From Luscinia megarhynchos (Eukaryota > Chordata > Aves > Passeriformes > Turdidae), in the NCBI GenBank assembly GCA_034336665.1, contig CM067568.1:43442770-43506769 (forward strand): a DNA stretch of 64,000 nt, written 5' to 3'. Shown one piece after another: positions 11,452 through 21,700 of the stretch (its first letter is position 1; every line of letters starts with the position of its first letter). The translations under genes and the position numbers were made by a program. The notes under the pieces are model-generated. The model did no database searches. It saw nothing but the letters and a program-made list of their open reading frames with translations, and was not told where the DNA came from.

Positions 11452-12640
11452 AAGTCACAGAATCACAGAATTGTTAGGGTTGGAAGGCACCTTTGGAGAT
11501 CAAGTCCAACTCCCCTGCCAAGGCAGGGTCACCCAAAGCAGGCAACACAGGAACTCTTCCAGGTGGGTTTTGAATGTCTCCAGAGAGGGAGACTCCACAA
11601 CCTCCCTGGCCAACCTGTTCCAGTAATCTGACACACCAAATGTATAGAAGCTCCTCCTCATATTGAGGTGGAACTTCTTGTGGTTTAGTTTGTGGCCATT
11701 GTTGCTCATCCTGTCACTAAGCACCACTGAAAAAAGTCTGGCACCAACCTCTTGGCACCTGCCTTTGAGATATTTACATGCATTAATGAGATTCTCTCTC
11801 TGTCTTCTCCAGACTAAGCAGGCCCAGCTCCTTCTGTCTCTCCTCCTTAGAGAGATGCTCCAGACCCCTCACCATCTTTGTGGCCTGTGCTGGACCCTCT
11901 CCAGTAGCTCCTTGTCTTTGCTGTGCTGAGGAGCCCAGAGCTGCATGTGCCATGCTGGATGTGGTCTCACCGTGGCTGAGTAGAAGGGGAGGACCAGCTC
12001 CCTCCACCTGCTGGCCACACTCTTCCCAGTGCATTCCAGGATGTCATTGGCCTTTCTGGCTGCAAGGGCAGTGCCAGCACATGGGCAGTTTGTCAATCCC
12101 CAGGACTCCCAGGTCCTTCCCAACAGAGCTGCTCTCTGGTATGACAGCCCCCACATTGTGCTCGTGTTTGGGGTTCTTCCCCGCCTGGTGCAGGACCCTG
12201 AACCTTCCCTTGCTGAACCTCATTAGGTTTCTCCCAACCCAATTGTCCAGCCTTTCAAGGTGCCACTGAATGGCAGCAGAGCCCTCAGGTGGATCAGCCA
12301 CTCACCCTTTGCATATTGGCAGCAAACTTGCTGAGGATGCACTCTGTGCCTTCCTCCAGGGTTTTGATAAACAAGTTGGATAAGACCAGATGCAGTATTG
12401 TTCTCTGGGGAGCACCATTGACAACAGGCCCCTAAATGAATTCTACTCCACTGATCAGGACCCTCTGAGCTCTGCCATTCAGTCCTTGACCCACCTCACT
12501 GTCCATTCATCTAGCCTACTTTCCTGACCTATGAGGATGTTGTGGGAGACAGTGTCAAAATCAAGGTAGGCATCATCCACTGCTCACATCAACCCACTCT
12601 TCCATGTCACCATTGAAGGTTATGAGAACTCAATTTACAT
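11452..12640 (-). mobile_element. CR1 LINE, about 1.2 kb, 3' half of ORF2 plus 3' end
   Basis: One of the two longest CR1 copies in the window. The 3' end is at the left: CACAGAATCACAGAATTG, then GGTTGGAAGGCACC and CAAGTCCAACTCCCCTGCCA. Reading rightwards it passes through the ORF2 tail, the region after the reverse-transcriptase core, the core itself (near 12310-12340), and upstream sequence with the AAAATCAAGGTAGGCATCAT block. It ends near 12640 at a degenerate GTCACCATTGAAGGTTATGA. It is 5'-truncated, as CR1 usually is. The coding remnant is described separately. Confidence 0.95.
11500..12630 (-). pseudogene. CR1 ORF2 reverse-transcriptase remnant, broken
   Basis: This is the C-terminal part of the CR1 ORF2 protein, a reverse transcriptase that copies CR1 RNA at its insertion site. 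Conserved pieces remain in alternating frames: KGRFRVLH and KDLGVL (12301-12044), KANDILECTGKSVASR (12156-11869), LLSLEKTERES (12034-11783) and REVVESPSLETFKTHLEEF (11727-11500). The frame changes at least three times. The catalytic FADD box reads F-A-A-N at 12326-12315, so both active-site aspartates are lost. It is non-functional. Confidence 0.9.
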
Positions 12641-12769
12641 AATAGCCAAATTCTGTTGCATACTTCCAGACACATATGGGACACAGCCTCTGATCCATCC
12701 AATTTAAAATCTAATTAAAGATGATATGAGTAAAGATAAATGCTTCAAAATCATAGGAAGGGAGAGAAA

Positions 12770-13080
12770 TTGTAACTACAGATGTGTTTGCTGTCTGAAT
12801 GACTTAAAGCTGCTGATTGCTGCCCTTCTGCCAAAGAATAGCTATGCACAGCATAGCAATTAATATCATGCTATTTTCTGTTACTTTTTCCTTCTTTTTC
12901 TTTTTTTTTGTCTTTATAAGACCTCTGTGTAAATTTGCTTGCTGATAGTGAGAAAGATTTGTGCTTTCATGCCAGCAGCCTTCAACAAAATTGTCTGCTA
13001 AGTGTGAGCTTTAACCAAATTTTAATAAGGATCTTTGTTATCAATGTTATCTTGAGTAATGTGACTGTAAGAAGATCTAT
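12770..13080. promoter_or_regulatory. Candidate conserved non-coding element
   Basis: The stretch reads like vertebrate conserved non-coding DNA. It is moderately AT-rich without repeat similarity. It has motif-dense parts such as TAGCAATTAATATCATGC and TTTAATAAGGATCTTTGTTA, and TTTGCTTGCTGATAGTGAGA between them. The call rests on texture only. No cross-species comparison was possible, and it could be neutral sequence. Confidence 0.25.
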
Positions 13081-13436
13081 TTAATAGGGAAAAAAAGAAA
13101 AAAGAGCTGGGTCAATATGACATTTCATTTTCTACTCTGTGTTACCACTCTTTCAAAAACATCCCTATCCAGATACTTCCTGATTATCACTTTTTCAGAA
13201 ATAATAATGATTAGCTAGAAACCTGAAAAAAAGAGAAGCATTGCAACTGCAAGAAAGGCTCTGTGTGCTAGACAGAGTTTTTAATGAGCAATTGACAAAA
13301 AAGTTCTGCTAGAAATATGATAAACATGTCACTAACAGGGAAAAAAACAGCTCTCTTTATTTCCTGTCTTTTTTATTTTTTTCCCATAAAAGATTAAAGT
13401 GTTCTAAAACTCTTAAGAACACCTTCCATTAAAGAG

Positions 13437-13455
13437 ACCAGACACAATGTCTGGT
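13437..13455. other. Perfect 8-bp hairpin
   Basis: ACCAGACA, a 3-nt loop CAA, then TGTCTGGT make a perfect inverted repeat. About 35 bp downstream a second small inverted repeat (CCCAAA...TTTGGG) follows. Function is unknown; chance is possible. Confidence 0.6.
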
Positions 13456-14637
13456 TAGGGACAGCTTGTCAGGGCATGAAGCCCCAAAACCCACTTTGGG
13501 TGCTAAAAGCCATCATTTATGAAGTCTGAGTTTTGAGACTCTATTTGTTTCTTTCCCTTTTAATACTTTAATACTTTTAATTTCCTAGTATTATCATTGG
13601 CTGAGTAGTACCTAAGATTTACTAGCTCCTCAGGCCTGTGGGATGCACATCCTAGACTTTTCTAGACTTCTGGTGCAATTTGACTGTAGAGTACTGTCAA
13701 GTCACACAGAATCCCACACAAAGCACCACACAAAGAGATGCTTCCTTTCACATCCAGAAATCATATTATTTGAGCATTTGCTTGGCATATAGGAGGCCAA
13801 CATACTAACTCCTTTTTCTGCTTGGTCTGTGACAGAAATCTCTACTCAGATCTGTGCCAGTGTACTGAAGGAAAACTCTGTCATGGTTTACCTCTGAAAT
13901 TGTTCTCTTTTGTAAGAAACACATGGGTACTCAGGGAGCAGTAGAGAAAGCAAAAGGAGAATTCTGTAGACTTGTTGTGAGGGTATTCACCAGAGAGACT
14001 CAAGCCCTAATCCCTGTTCTGATAAATATTTCAGGATCTTCTCTCTCTTATTGAGTCTTGTCTACTTTGTATAAAATCCTTAAATATTATTTGAATTGAG
14101 ATGAGTATCCAAGTGTCTCAACTGCCCTTATCACCAACTGCAGCAGCATTATCTCTTCAGGCCAGTAAGTCGCTGACTGCTTATCCAAAGCAGAATATTC
14201 CCAGCAAGAAGGGTTGAATGAGCCTGATCCTAAAGCCCTCATGGCAACAAAGCTACAACAGTTTAAGAAAATAGATGCTTAATCTCTTTGTTATAATCTA
14301 GCCAAACATGTCAAAAATTATGGTATCCTACAACATAAGTGGATATTTAACATAGAGATATGAAAGAAATTTTCTCCTTTTTTATTTTATTTTTAGGAAA
14401 GTGATGATTTGATCTAAATGGTATCGACATCAAGAAAAAAATGAAAAATACCTAATAGGGGGAAACGGCACTTATTTATTAAGAGACAGAAGGCCTTAGG
14501 TCACATCTTGTCTCAGCCACTGCCATAGTTCCTTATATTTTATATGTGCTGCTGATAATTCTGCTTGCTGGAAATACAGTTGTCTAGGCAATAAAACCCA
14601 TTCATGTTTTACCAACCCAATTACCTTCCACTGCAAT

Positions 14638-15830
14638 GGTGACTTGGTAAACAATGGAAGAAGTGTGGGTGTTGTCCACATGAGTTTCAGTAAGGCTTTT
14701 GACAGAGTTTCCCATTGTATGCTGACACAGAAGCTGATGAGGTATGACTTAGAAGAGCCTTTACTGAGTGAGGTGGACAGAAAACTGGCTGAATGGCTGG
14801 GCCCAAAGGGTGATCAGTGCCGTGAATTCTAGTTGGGGGCCACTAACTAGCAGTATAACCCTGGGTTCAGTAGTGGGTCTGATCCTCTCAAACACCTCCC
14901 TTAATAACCTGGATGACAAAGCAAACTACACTCTCAGAGTGTTTGCTGATGATACAAAACTGGCAGGACTGGCTCATGCACTAGAGGGTTCAGCCATCAT
15001 CCAGGGGGACCTTGGCAGGCTGGAGAAATGGAACTAGAGGTACTTTGGGGAATTCAACAAGGAAAAGGACCAAGGGAAAAATAACCCCAGGCAAATGCTG
15101 GGGACCACTCAGCTGCAAAGGAACTTGGCAGAAAAACACCCAGAATTCCCAGTGAATAGCAAGTTTTATAGAAACCAGCAATGTACCCATGTGGCTGGGA
15201 AGGCTAACAGTACCCTGGGCTGCATTAGGAGGAGTGCTGCCATCTGGCTGAGGAGGGACATTCTTCCCATTTACTGGCAAGGCCTTGCCTGGAGTACTGT
15301 GTCCAATTCTGGGGTCTGCAATGCAAGAGAAAGATGGAGCTGTGGGGATTTGGACTTGATGCCATCTGACTTGAGATTTTCTTTGGTCCTATGATGCCAG
15401 AGAAGACCCAGCAAAGGGTGGCAAAGATGAAGAAGGGACTGGAGAATATCTCCTGCAAGAAAAGACTGAGAGAGCTGGGGCAGTTCAGTGGGGAGAAAAG
15501 AAGGATTTGTGGGGAGGATCTCAGTAATGTGTACAAATACCCAAATGGAACCTGCAAAGAGGACAGAGCCAGGCTCTTTTCAATGGGGTCCAGGAGGCCA
15601 GAGGCAATGAGCAAAACCTGGAAAACAGGTGGTCCCATCTGAACATCAGGCATGACTTCCTTACTGTGATGGTGACTAAGCATTGACCCAGGTTGCCAAG
15701 GGACATTTTGGAGTCTTATTCCTTGGAGATACTCCAAAAACATCTGGATGTAGTCCTGGGCAATCAGCTTTAGGTGGCCCTGCTTGAGCAGGAGGATTGG
15801 ACCAGATGACCCCCAGAGGTCCTTTCCAGT
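14638..15830 (+). pseudogene. CR1 ORF2 reverse-transcriptase remnant, broken
   Basis: Remnant of the CR1 reverse transcriptase. In the first frame (14644-14832) the motif around SFSKAFDRVSH is visible. Here the catalytic aspartate usually found just before FSKAFD is Ser (codon 14683-14685). A frameshift near 14765 moves to the next frame, where RWTENWLNGWAQRV, LGSVVG and FADDTKL are seen; the FADD box at 14942-14953 is intact. After a stop near 15037 the frame continues as AGKANSTLGCIRRSAA (15095-15394). Past the odd 54-bp piece it reads LENISCKKRLRELGQFSGEK (15391-15642). The combined damage rules out activity. Confidence 0.9.
15343..15396 (+). mobile_element. CR1 3'-end-like piece inside the CR1 copy
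   Basis: Where the CR1 coding text should run from ATGGAGCTG almost directly to CCAGAGAAG, there is about 54 bp of other sequence. It contains TTGGACTTGATGCCATCTGA, then CTTTGGTCCTATGATGC. The order (GGACTTGATG, a short link, CTTTT-like stretch, then ATGATTC-like end) resembles the last 55 bp of a Y-like CR1 3' end. The likely explanation is a very short nested, 5'-truncated CR1 insertion. The similarity is judged by eye. Confidence 0.5.
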
Positions 15831-15844
15831 ATCAATCATTCATA

Positions 15845-18370
15845 TGATTAAATACTGTATACTCATCATATATAACAATGTTCCAGGGTGCACTGGACTA
15901 CAATGGCCTAAATCTCATAGAAAATGCCCTTTCAGGGATTTGTAGTGCATTCAAGTGCAGAATCTTATTCTGAGATTTGGGGTTGTCTGAATTGTCCATG
16001 TGAGTTTTTAAATACAGTTTTCTACCTGAACAAAAAAATCTTGCAGGGGTTCAAAGTCCTTGTGTGCTTTTTATATTTTATGTATGAGTTTCCACTGTAC
16101 TTATAGATCTGGGAACCAAATTTACAATTCTAGACATAGAAACATCTATGCTTTCAGCCCTGCCACTTTGCTAGCTGAGAAGTAACTACTGTCACTAGGG
16201 AGTGCAAGGTCTTGTGGGTGTCTAGCTCAGTGTCAATGACCACCTGTGACAACCTGACCAAGAGTGTCTGAAAGAAAGATACCCTTTAAAATGCATGAAA
16301 AAGACATTAATTCCTATCCTCTTGGAAGTCCATTTCTCACAAATTCAGAAAGAGTAACAAATCACTACCATTAATGGCAGTCTCCCATTAATGTTAAAAG
16401 AACTATCAATTTTTGATAAATGTAGGTTTATCTGCTGGGCAACTTTAATGCAGACACATCTGCCTATACTGGCTCTAATTAAAAGCATCTAAGAGAGCAC
16501 TTTATTTCCCTCAGCAAATCAAATATTCACCAAGCTGGTCTCACACTGTGAGCTGCAGAAGACAGTTCAAGTCCTTTCCTTTGCAGCTCTCTGCAGAGAG
16601 ATCAGCTTCAAGCATACACTGGGTCTTAAAGTGCAATAAATAATTAACATCATGGGTGAAGTATATCCACCTGGAAAAATAACTCTTAAAAATGACAGAT
16701 TTGAGTGAATAAAAATATACTAGAATTGCTGAAGGGTGCATGTCAGAATAGATTCAAAACTGAATTCAAGATGAATCCAAAGATGCAAATAATAAGTCTA
16801 TAATGTCTTTATCTACATGAAGTAAGGCCCTTATTCTGTCCAGTAGTGAGGTGACAGTAGGGATGAAAGTGAGTGCTCTCACCTTACAAATACTCAAAAT
16901 CATTATTCCACCATCAGCCATTTTCTGTGGATATGCACTCCTGAAGAGATCACATGTGGATTCTCTAATCCTTCCTCTGGCTATTTATGTCCAAATTGCA
17001 AAAGGAATTGTAAAGATATATTCAACCTGTCTTCCTGCCTAGCCAGGCTTGACTTGAGTCTTCAGCTCCAAGAACCAACCCTTATGCATTCATATGGTCT
17101 TGTAGGAAAACCTTGAGTCTGAGATTTGGCACATCCTTGTGCAGCCTCCCAGACTGGAGAGCTGGTCAGCTCTGAGAGCAGAGCCAAAGTGCAAGGCCAA
17201 TTGGGAAAGGGAGCATTCCAGAACTGGAATATATATATATATATATATGACTCAGTGGTCCACATCAGGTCCACAGCATGCAAATTCCTATTCCAGTGAG
17301 CCTAAATCACAGTAAGGAACACAATTAAGGAAACAGAAGAACTAGTTCCCAGTGAGGAACAGAGAAATAGAAGCACAATGATGTGCAATAAAATTTTATA
17401 TCCTCAGATCTGCAGATTTTAATTTAATTTTTTTTTAAATCATAAAACTTATTTGATGTTATGCAGTGTTTCTGCCAACACAAGTATTGCAGATACAGCT
17501 GTGAGATTTCTTTCTAAGCATATTCTCCCTGGAAATAAAATGTCCCTATGGCAAGAGGTAAAATGAGGAGTACAGGGTAATCTGACTTGAATGTGACACT
17601 GATGAGGTTCAATCCAGCCCAATGAAGGTCTGTCTTGGCATGCTTTTCAGATTACCTGGATAGCTGCAGCCCACATCTGGGCAAAATAATTTTGCTGTCA
17701 GTTCCATGCCACAAGATTATCAGCATGGAATAACATTTTCCTGTCTTGGTAGAAGCTTCAATTAATGATTAATTCAAGGATACAAATGTGCTCTATTTGG
17801 TCCTTATGTTTCAGTGTTGGAGAAAGTACTATCCAGGACATAGACATTCTAAGAAGGGCAGTCTTGTGGCAAACACAAGAACCACATGAAAGCCACTTCT
17901 GTGGATGAATTAAAGCAGCAAGAAGACAGAGGCAGAAAGCCACAGCTGTGTTTAAAAGTCCATGTGAAAGTAGATGAGCAGTAAAATTTGGGAAATAACA
18001 ATCTGCAAAAATGGCCTTCCCCTCCCCCACCTACATTATTTTTCATCTTTTTTTTTTCCATCTTTAAGCAAAAAAGAAGTCACCTACCAGGTAGAGGTTT
18101 GCAGGTCTTCATATTTCCACTTATAGTTCAGTGCTCATTATTACATATTGGCTGCTTAATGAAAATAGGAATTTTAACTGTTATACACTTCATTGCCCTG
18201 TTAAATTGTGAATCACAAATACAAATGATTTAAAGGGTTTTTGTCCTATAGCAAATATGAATAAAGAAATAAAGAAAAATTTATACCTCTCTAATTTACC
18301 ACTCATAATCAAAAGACCAAATAGGAGAAATTTATTAGGGCCAAATACTATCTGTAGAATGAATTAATAC
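15845..18370. other. Unique AT-rich DNA
   Basis: No gene or interspersed repeat recognised. It includes the (AT)10 microsatellite at 17229-17248 and a polypyrimidine patch near 18015-18060. Open frames such as 17062-17283 (-) and 17758-18030 (-) have no motif support. Confidence 0.55.
17229..17248. repeat. (AT)10 microsatellite
   Basis: Ten perfect AT units, likely length-variable. Confidence 0.95.
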
Positions 18371-18379
18371 TACAATCAT

Positions 18380-18760
18380 TTTACTTGTCTAATAAATTGA
18401 ATCATGGAAGCTGTGCCTTAATTTGTAAAATCAACTGCTATAAATGATTCGAAATGTAATGCCCTTGATCCACAGGAAAAAAATTAATTTCTCCTTAATA
18501 TAAAAAAATTCTAAAGGTTTTGTTGTAATTCTATAGGCAAGGTAAAGAACCAATACTCCTGAAACTGAAGTAATTATGAATCATGTGCTAAAAGGTTTAA
18601 ATAAGAATTGTAATGCACTTGGAGAAAAGAAGGAAATTGACTGAGACTTTGTTTCATTAGAGAAATGCAGCTAAGATTTATGCATTAGAAATTGATGCAT
18701 TTATCTGAAAGAGGATATTTTATTTTTAAAAAAGTAATGACTTTTAAAATGTTTTCCTAA
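18380..18760. promoter_or_regulatory. Candidate conserved non-coding element
   Basis: Repeat-free block dense in short AT-core motifs. Examples are AAGTAATTATGAATCATGTG, TTTATGCATTAGAAATTGAT and GCATTTATC. ATGCATTA/ATGCAT sites resemble POU or homeodomain cores. Texture is the only evidence; an alignment to other birds and reptiles would decide. Confidence 0.25.
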
Positions 18761-18764
18761 AAGT

Positions 18765-21700
18765 GGCATCAGGGAGTCTATTCCTACCTGTTGATCATTG
18801 GCACAATGAAACTACAAGTTTATTGGTCACAGCCAGGGGTTATCAGGCCATTGTCCCAAACACTGGACAAGTGTTTCTTACTGATAACACTTTGCACATA
18901 GTTCACCACCTCAGGCCATAAATCAAGATCAAATTCATAGGAACCCACCTTAATTTTGAATGTGCACACCACTATCTCTCAATACAGTGGAGTACAGAAC
19001 TAATTCCATTATGTCCCATTCTATTTCTTTGTCTGACTCCAGTCTAAGTCCATTTTGTCCTCTATGTCTTTACAGAGTGGTTAAGTTCCAAAATAAATTC
19101 TTCCTTTCAGGTTCAAAGATATAAATTTTTAAAATTTAAAAATTTAAAAGGAGATTTAGCTATTTTAGGCCCAAGCCATTTGAACTAAAGCATACTAGAT
19201 AATTTGGAAATTAAGTATACTCACCTTTCTTTCTATTATAGTCCTGCCATAACTGACATAATTCAGAATAGCAATATCATGAATGTATATTATAAGTATC
19301 ATGATTACAATTAGTAGAACCTAGAGACATATAGCTCTAATCTTATGAAATTTTTCATGCTTAATGCTTCTTTAAGAAATCTCTAAAATGGCACTGCAGA
19401 TTTCCATCTTATTTCCAGAACAATATTTTTATCCTGTTATGAAATAAATATTTTATACAAATTTAGCTAACATCACAATCTTTATTCACTTTCTTATTTT
19501 AGAAAAAATTCACAGACTTAAGACATTATTCTATTAAACACTTCCCAGAAACTTATGCTGTAGTGCTGCAGCAGTATGCAGTTAATTTTTTGCAGTATGA
19601 CATTGAGGCTGTTTCCAGTTAAAAGAGGAAAGACTTCCAGAGACAACAGACCCATGTGTATTTGGTTCTACTTTATTTTTCATATCAGGGAGAAATCCAA
19701 CTCCAGCTTCTCCATTCAGTTCATCTGTGCTGTGCACAAGGTGCTAGGATTGTGAAAAAATCACTGCCACATTAAAAGCCTTACCTACTTAAACTATGGG
19801 TCAAATTTCTCAGCTACTTCAGAACTTCATATATTTTTCTTAGTCCTATGTAACTCTCTACTACATAGAAATGCTTTGTTTTCTTCTTAACAGGACAGCT
19901 AATTCTGGGATATGAAGTTCTTTACAGCTGAACTGTGCAAAAACACCATCTATCATATATCCAGCCAGTAACCCATATTTAAGTCAACAACCTGTTTTTC
20001 TGAAATTCTCTCCCCAGTTTTCAGTTTTACTGTCTTCAAAGGCTGCTTCTTCAGAGAGAAGCAAACTCATTCAGCAGTGGAAATCTTCTCCAGAGAAAGG
20101 GAACCGTTCTTCCTAATCATTCAACAAAACAAATAAGAATTTATCTAAAGATTTTCCTTGTGAGAAGGGGAAGATGATATATCTGCATGCAGATGTGTAC
20201 ATTCTAGCAGGAAAGCAGAGGGAGATTAGGAACAATCATGCAAGTTGGTACACACAGAAGTGATACTAAAAAGTTGCACGAACATATTTGTCCCTTCTTC
20301 AGGAAGAAAACATACTGACAATTTCAACAGAAGCTTGAAGGTATGCATAAGAAAACATTTGAGCTGTACTAAGAGATGTTTAGAGATAGTTTCTATAACT
20401 TGTGTAGTAACTGAAGTTTCATACATAAGTAAAATATATTCCTTCTTAATGTGAAGGAAGTGGCTTATAATTTGGAGATCTTTCTGCCTCATGCACTTTG
20501 AATTTTTTTACATTGTAGTTGCTGCTTACTTCACCCCTCCCTGATGGCTCACTTGTACTCTATCCATCCACCAATACAGCTGACATATCATGACAGTTCT
20601 TGCTGCTGTTCCTCATGAACTGTTGGTTAAATGTCGCTGGGTCCTCACTGATTTATAGATACTTTAAATTATTGAAGCATTCTTTTACTTGCTGCTTATT
20701 AACTCTATTTTCTCATATTCCCAGACCCTCATTCCCATTTATCTCACTTAGCTGACTCCCATACTCTTTCTCTTCTCCCTTTGTGTTGAAGACTGAAACA
20801 AAGTGGATGCTGAGAATGTTATCTATCTTCATGCAATCTATAATTTAGATTCTTCATTTTAAAGAGACTGGATGACTCAGGGGGATTTTAATTGGATAAA
20901 ACTTCCCTCCTTGGTTGCTGGGTCATGTCTATTATAGGTCACCAATGACTGAAAACTGGCCTCTGCATATCAAGTCAGTGATTGCAGGTGTGCACAAAGA
21001 TGATGGAGGAATAATTCAGTGCAGATCAAAAGTGTTCTGCTCTGTCAGACTTCTTGCTGAAAGTCTGAGCAGAATTTCTAATCATTCCAAGATCAGCTGA
21101 ATAAAAACTAGCCACACAAATAAAGCTAATTGTATTTTCATGACAGAAGGGCCTTGCTAAATGGAAAAGGAAATTAAACAACTTTGCAAAATAGGATGAG
21201 GGACACTCAGGCAGTGTGTGAGTGATTAAACCAGTATCATCTATGTTCTATTTTTTTTTTAATGAAAAAAAATATATTTGCAACAGCTAAAGGTCTGAAG
21301 CCTTTGACCTAATTCTTTTGTGCTAATTTTTAGTTAAAGTGTAAAGAGGTCTCATTTCAACACAAGGCAACACCATGACAACTATCAGTTAATACCTAAG
21401 TCCTTGGTACACATGGAAGAGGTCTTTAAAGAGAACATCAGATAAAGCTGGGCAGGTAATTACAGGCAGACAAATGCTGTGAGTCAGAATCAGGAGAGGA
21501 GAGCACTCTGCTTAAGAGCACATATCGAGCTTGGGGAGAGGAAGAGTCCAGAAAACCTATTCTCAAATGTTCTTTTACTTACTTATCTATCTGTATGATA
21601 ATTTTTCATAAATTCAGCTTTGCTCCTGAATTTTCAGCTAGATACTTTTCCTGCAAATCATTATAACACTGAAATTCAAATATCTTCATTCTGTAATCCT

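Larger units (their letters stand above)
12645..14630. other. Unique spacer between two inverted CR1 copies
   Basis: No gene recognised. The part 12770-13080 looks like conserved non-coding DNA (separate entry). The rest is AT-rich, with a polypyrimidine run around 12880-12912 and a hairpin at 13437-13455. Confidence 0.5.
14635..15842 (+). mobile_element. CR1 LINE, about 1.2 kb, 3' half of ORF2 plus 3' end
   Basis: Forward-strand CR1 covering roughly the same part of the element as the reverse copy at 11.45-12.64 kb. It begins inside the reverse-transcriptase domain, with the degenerate D-box stretch at 14671-14710. It continues through FADD (14942-14953), the AGGCTAACAGTACCCTGGGC block, the ORF2 tail and the 3' non-coding end (CCCCCAGAGGTCCTTTCCAG). 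It stops near 15842 with a decayed terminal octamer. A short piece at 15343-15396 does not belong at this position in CR1 and is described separately. A 204-codon reverse-strand frame (15839-15225), the longest in the window, is an antisense shadow of this element. Confidence 0.95.

Noticed and set aside
15225..15839. 204-codon reverse-strand open frame, the longest in the window
   Set aside because: It lies wholly antisense to the forward CR1 ORF2 remnant and 3' end. The sense strand carries recognisable CR1 protein motifs, so this frame is a shadow.
17600..17625. GGTTCAATCC, resembling a tRNA B box
   Set aside because: One base short of the usual spacing. I see no A box or cloverleaf around it.
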